From: Cyrtodaria siliqua
Taxonomy: Eukaryota > Mollusca > Bivalvia > Adapedonta > Hiatellidae
Reading direction: 5' to 3'
Assembly (NCBI GenBank): GCA_037043455.1
Contig: JAWPHD010006786.1
Coordinates: 1 to 64,000, forward strand
DNA: 64,000 nt
Part shown: positions 53,901-59,900 of the stretch, one piece after another
Numbering within the stretch: position 1 is the first letter of the stretch
Layout: each line of letters starts with the position of its first letter
Translations under genes and position numbers: made by a program
Notes under the pieces: model-generated
The model's input: only the letters and a program-made list of their open reading frames with translations
What the model was told of the DNA's origin: nothing
Databases searched by the model: none

Positions 53901-56900
53901 CACCTACATTGTTACGTGTATGAGTATTAACTTGTACAAATGCATGAATTATATTCAGGAACCAACACTGTTACATGTATCAGTATTAACTTGTAAAAAT
54001 GCATGAATTATATTCTGGAACCTACATTGTTACGTGTATCAGTATTAACTTGTAAAAATGCATGAATTATATTCTGGAAACTACAGTGTTACGTGTATGA
54101 GTATTAACTTGTACAACTGCATGAATTATATTCTGGAACCTACATTGTTACGTGTATCAGTATTAACTTGTACAAATGCATGAATTATATTCAGGAACCT
54201 ACATTGTTACGTGTATCAGTATTAACTTGTACAAATGCATGAATTATATTCAGGAACCTACATTGTTACGTGTATCAGTATTAACTTGTACAAATGCATT
54301 AATTATATTCTGGAACCTACATTGTTACGTGTATCAGTATTAACTTGTACAAATGCATGCATTATATTCAGGAACCTACATTGTTACGTGTATCAGTATT
54401 AACTTGTACAAATGCTCGCATTATATTCTGGAACCTACAGTGTTACGTGTATCAGTATTAACTTGTACAAATGCATGAATTATATTCTGGAACCTACATT
54501 GTTACGTGTATCAGTATTAACTTGTACAAATGCATGAATTATATTCTGGAACCTACATCGTTACGTGTATGAGTATTAACTTGTACAAATGCATGAATAA
54601 TATTCTGGAACCTACATCGTTACATGTATGAGTATTAACTTGTACAAATGCATGAATTATATTCTGGAACCTACATTGTTACGTGTATGAGTATTAACTT
54701 GTACAAATGCATGAATTATATTCTGGAACCTACATTGTTACGTGTATGAGTATTAACTTGTACAAATGCATGAATTATATTCTGGAACCTACATTGTTAC
54801 GTGTATGAGTATTAACTTGTACAAATGCATGAATTATATTCTGGAACCTACATTGTTACGTGTATGAGTATTAACTTGTACAAATGCATGAATTATATTC
54901 TGGAACCTACATTGTTACGTGTATCAGTATTAACTTGTACAAATGCATGAATTATATTCAGGAACCTACATTGTTACATGTATCAGTATTAACTTGTACA
55001 AATGCATGAATTATATTCTGGAACCTACATTGTTACATGTATCAGTATTAACTTGTACAAATGCATGAATTATATTCTGGAACCTACATTGTTACGTGTA
55101 TCAGTATTAACTTGTACAAATGCATGAATTACCTTTATTTTGAAAATAAGACATTTTATAAAAAAAACGAAAAGAAAAAAAAAGCTGTTTAAAGGAAAAA
55201 CACATTTTTTCCCCTCAAAATTCAAGAGATTTAAATAGTGAGACTTTTGACTGAATCCTTTCTTAACTTAAAATGTTTACACAAGGAAGGTATCATAACT
55301 GGCAATAGAAATAAATGTGATAGGGTCTTGACATGAACAAAACGTGTACGCTTAAATTTCATTATGATGCGTGTGTTTAAACTCAGGCAATATTTCGTGG
55401 AAATTTCTGTACTGTGACACATAGATTGGGATCTATTTCACAGTTTCCTATCCAATGGTATTTGTTAATTAATACATGCGAGACTGTTTACTGTTTATTT
55501 CAATGCCAAATATTAAATGTGTTCAAAGCAATACGTTTGTATAATGAAAAAGTTGTTTTAATATATGGGAGGTAATTCTGAAACTCCGCTTAGAAAATAA
55601 TAAAATACCACGTAGTTGTGAAAATCACATCCTTATCTGCCATTTCTAATATCTTTAAACAATTATATCAATCTTCCTATGTTTAATCTAGTCCCTTAAA
55701 AGCAGTATACACTTTTTTGTTCAGTATATTTAGCCACAACACAGACATATTAATAAACAGATAGGAAACTTCTCACCTTAACCAATGAAGTAAAAAAATA
55801 TCACGCGTCACCTTAACTTTTCCTTCTATCTTCTCTCTCAATTATTCACTGATTTTGATGAGAATACATTCAAAAGATTCATAGTGAAGAGAAAAATGGG
55901 ATCATAATAATTTAGGATTATTTTCAAAATACGAAATTGTATAAAAAGATATTTAAAGTTAAAAATGTCATCATCTTTCGCTTTTCTCTTAAAAAGCAAG
56001 GATTTGACAGTCATAGTTTCCATCAAACTCCTTTTTTTCTCTAAATGTAAGAGGAAGCAAAATACTATCCTTGGAAAGAAAATTAAATTTGTGATGGGAT
56101 TTGGCATGAATGAAAATTGTATCTATAAAACTATTCATGATATGTGTGTTTAAAGTTGGGAAATATTTTGTGAAATTTTCGCACTGTGCCACGTGAAATT
56201 TAGATAATTTTTGTAGTGTCCAATCTATTTGTTTTTAGGTCTGTGGCCACAACAAGGTATTTACTGTTCACAAATCTAACAGTTCAAGTCCTTATCCCGC
56301 CATCAACAGGCAAATTTTACAATAGATGTACACCGTTTCTAAACCTGCGAATGACGAAGTATATAGCAGCATGCCAAACCCCAAAACTGGAGCGTCGAAG
56401 TTGAATGAAGTTACCAACTCATAATTCATTTTACGCATATTCAATCATGGTTATTTTAAGAACCCATGAATAAATCTATACTTTTAATCTGTACATATAC
56501 ATTATTTTATGACCGAACACCTGGATATAGTTTGTAGTGGAATTTTGCCGTTATTTGGCAAGTTATTTTCTTATATTGATGAATCAATAGAGAGAAACAC
56601 AATTAATGAGTCATAATTAATACTCAAATAAATTAAAATTAAAACTTTCCTTCAAAGTAAAATACATAGATGACATAAATAAATACAATAGGTTAAGTGA
56701 AATAATAGAGGAGGTGTTAGTAAAAACTCAATTAATTAATAGACAGAGAAGGATTTATATGGTCAAATAATCATTTTCAATATACAGGCATTGCTTAGAT
56801 GAGCAAGTTGAAATATTTTTATTATTTTCAACTTTCTTTGAAAATAAATGTGTGAAAACACAGGTGATTTACTGTTATTATTCAGTGAATATACTTACTG

Positions 56901-59900
56901 AATTGCTCGTGAAAAAATGTTATTTTATGAATCATAACAGTAAAACTTTAAGCCAATTAAAATTAATTCTCAATGCTCTGTTTAAAAGGCATTTTTAATG
57001 TACTTTCCATCTTAAATCATATCGTATGAGACATATTTTACTACAGTGTAATAGATTAAGCGCATATATTAGAAGTAGAAAATATTTCCCTGGGATGTGG
57101 ATGTCCCGGTTTAGCATTGTAAGCCACTTGAGTGTGCAAGTATACACATGTCATTTTCACTGACCATTTTGTATAACATGTTGTAGAAGATAGTGTTATG
57201 AAGTTTAAAAGATGTACGGTTTATGGTAGTAATGGCCTTAGAAAACAGGTGAATTTATATCACCTTGACCTAATTTGTGGGGAACATATTGCTGTCATAT
57301 AGATGTAAGTGTCTATGCAGTTTGAAAGCAGTATGGCTTTTGGTATCTGATCAATGTCGGACATGATTAAAAACTTGAATGTAAAGCTTTAATGTAAATA
57401 AACTAAGTACAAAAAGTAGGTCAAGGTCATTCATATTAACCTGTCATATAGATGTAAACATTTGTGGAGTATGAAATTTTTATGGCTCACTGTGTCTGAG
57501 AAATGGACTAGAATGGCGATGAATGTAAACCTTTTTTTTTGATGAATGGACAGAAAAGGGGTAACACCATATGCCCGCTCCACACGGCGGGGCATAAAAA
57601 TCCACCCACCACCTCTATTTTCCCCAAATTCTGGATAAACATCTAAGAATTAATTTTAATTGGCCTTGTAGTGTTTTTTCAACACTCATGCAGAAATATA
57701 TGAGAACATTATAGTTCTACAGGCAGACCTGTCCATGTTTTGTCTATGGATATGTATGCAATATTCTCATCCCTCCAGGCGACCATTTGATGCCATGTAT
57801 TGTCATTGTATGGCAGACCTTCGTCATTGGTTGGAGTCACAAACGAGGCACACCCTGTACATGCAGTTACATGGAAATTTGAATATGGGTTAGCCTTATT
57901 TTTACATACAGTAAGATGCACGTGCAAACCCTGCTGGCCTCTTTGTGTTGTTCTTGTAGTGTCTTCTTATTGCACAAGTGGCATGTAAAACTCTTAAATA
58001 TCAAGTCATGCAAAAATACACTAACTTCATTCAAATATATTCCTCTCTATATGCAGGCAAGTACCATCCTATTTTACCTGCGGCACTTAGAATATGTTTT
58101 CTCTTCCTATAATCCTGAAACTGCATACATTAATACTACCACATACTTTATTTCTACTAATAGTAGCGCCCGGGCCCTATTTGTTTTTTTATTAGGGTTA
58201 TTCTTAAAGCAGTACTTGCCAGATTGTAGCACCCTAACGGAGCCTCAAATGGCATTCACACTTAAAGGGACACACGACAATCTTGAATTTCGAAAAACTC
58301 GCAGCTAGTTTTTCTAGATAACTTGCATTTGTTCAATCATAAATATTATTTATAAGAATAGTATTTTGCATATCACTAACAGTTGTTTATATTGCATCAA
58401 TATAATATTTAAACATATGAAAAAGTAAGAACAAAAAATGAAAACTCAGAATTTTATTTAATTATATGCAAGTTGGTTTAAAGTCAAAATGATACTGTAT
58501 TAACTGATCGAGATGCCAATTTTAATGCTTCATAAAAACTTTAAGATTGCCATGTGTCCCTTTAATTTAAAATCTAAATCTTTCATTTTATTTTACAAAA
58601 GGTAAAGACTATGCATTGAATTTTGAAGAATTTTTGGATTTTCTATAAGGTAAGGTTTAAATCTAAAAAAAAAAAGGTATGGGGCGCTACTATTAGGAAA
58701 AATACGGTATTAAAAGAAACATGGAGATTAGAAAACAAGCTAGCTCTCACTGGGTAGAATTATTTGGTTCAAAACTTGAAGGCAATTTAAGCTTCTAGAT
58801 CAATTGAAACTAAAATACCAGCTTGTTATTTTTTAAGTGTTGCAAATCAATAGTTTTGGCTTACCAAAAACAAAAAGGCATAATTGACTATGCACAGTGA
58901 TTTTTCATCAATGTTCATCGAACATTAAAATAATGGGTCAGAACAAAGACATATTAATAAATTTGTTATTAGGTCTGTGGTATGAAAGGAGAAGAAAGTC
59001 AACAACTTAATTACACTCCATTGTTAAACCAAACTTAGTAAGGTCTGGCAAAACTTTATTGAAGTCAACATGAGTATGTTATATAACAAATAAGTCTACC
59101 CAATATTCTATACTGTGAAATAATCAGTTTTCGTATAAAATTTATTTTTGTTGATGATTAAACAGTGAACTGTTCTATGTTCTAGTAAATATTCAATGGT
59201 CAGTATTCGTCTTTTCATAATTCTTAAATAGCAAATCCACAACAATAATAACAGTCTATTAAATCATTTTAGAATTATTTTATTATTAGAATTTTGTGTT
59301 TCTGGAATTCAAGAACCTCATTACTCAATGTCAAGTAAAACCTCAATGAGTTCTGAGAAAGCAATGAGTTTTAAATTAACTGGTTGCATTGGTCCAATTT
59401 TATCATTGAACCAATCAAAATGTTTCATTCATACTTTCATTTGGTTGTTTCTATCATGACATCACTTTCTGGTATTATGACAGCACATCCTGGTATTATG
59501 ACAGCACATCCTGGTATTATGACATCATGTCATGCCATTGAGAACTGACTGAGCATTTAAATTGCTGTGAGAAACAGATTAAGACTGTTTGTATCTCTCA
59601 ATGAGTTAAGAGTTTCTTCAAACCAAGAATCATACAATTCTAATATATAATAATTCTGTAAATGATTTAATAAACTGTTCAATATGCCCCGATGAAAAGA
59701 AACCACACATTTCGGTTAACTTATTTCACGGTACATGTATTAAATAGAGCATACGCACTTCTAAAGAAAATATCTAACTAGAAGAAGCAGTCTGCACCTC
59801 TATAAAGTTACAGAGAAGTAACACACACCACTTCTATACAGTCTGCACCTCTATAAAGTTACAGAAAAGTAATACACACCACTTCTATACAGTCTGCACC

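Noticed and set aside
51528..55130. Possible CRISPR array because of regularly spaced direct repeats
   Set aside because: There are no unique spacers; the whole unit repeats, the context is a eukaryotic intron, and no cas genes exist.
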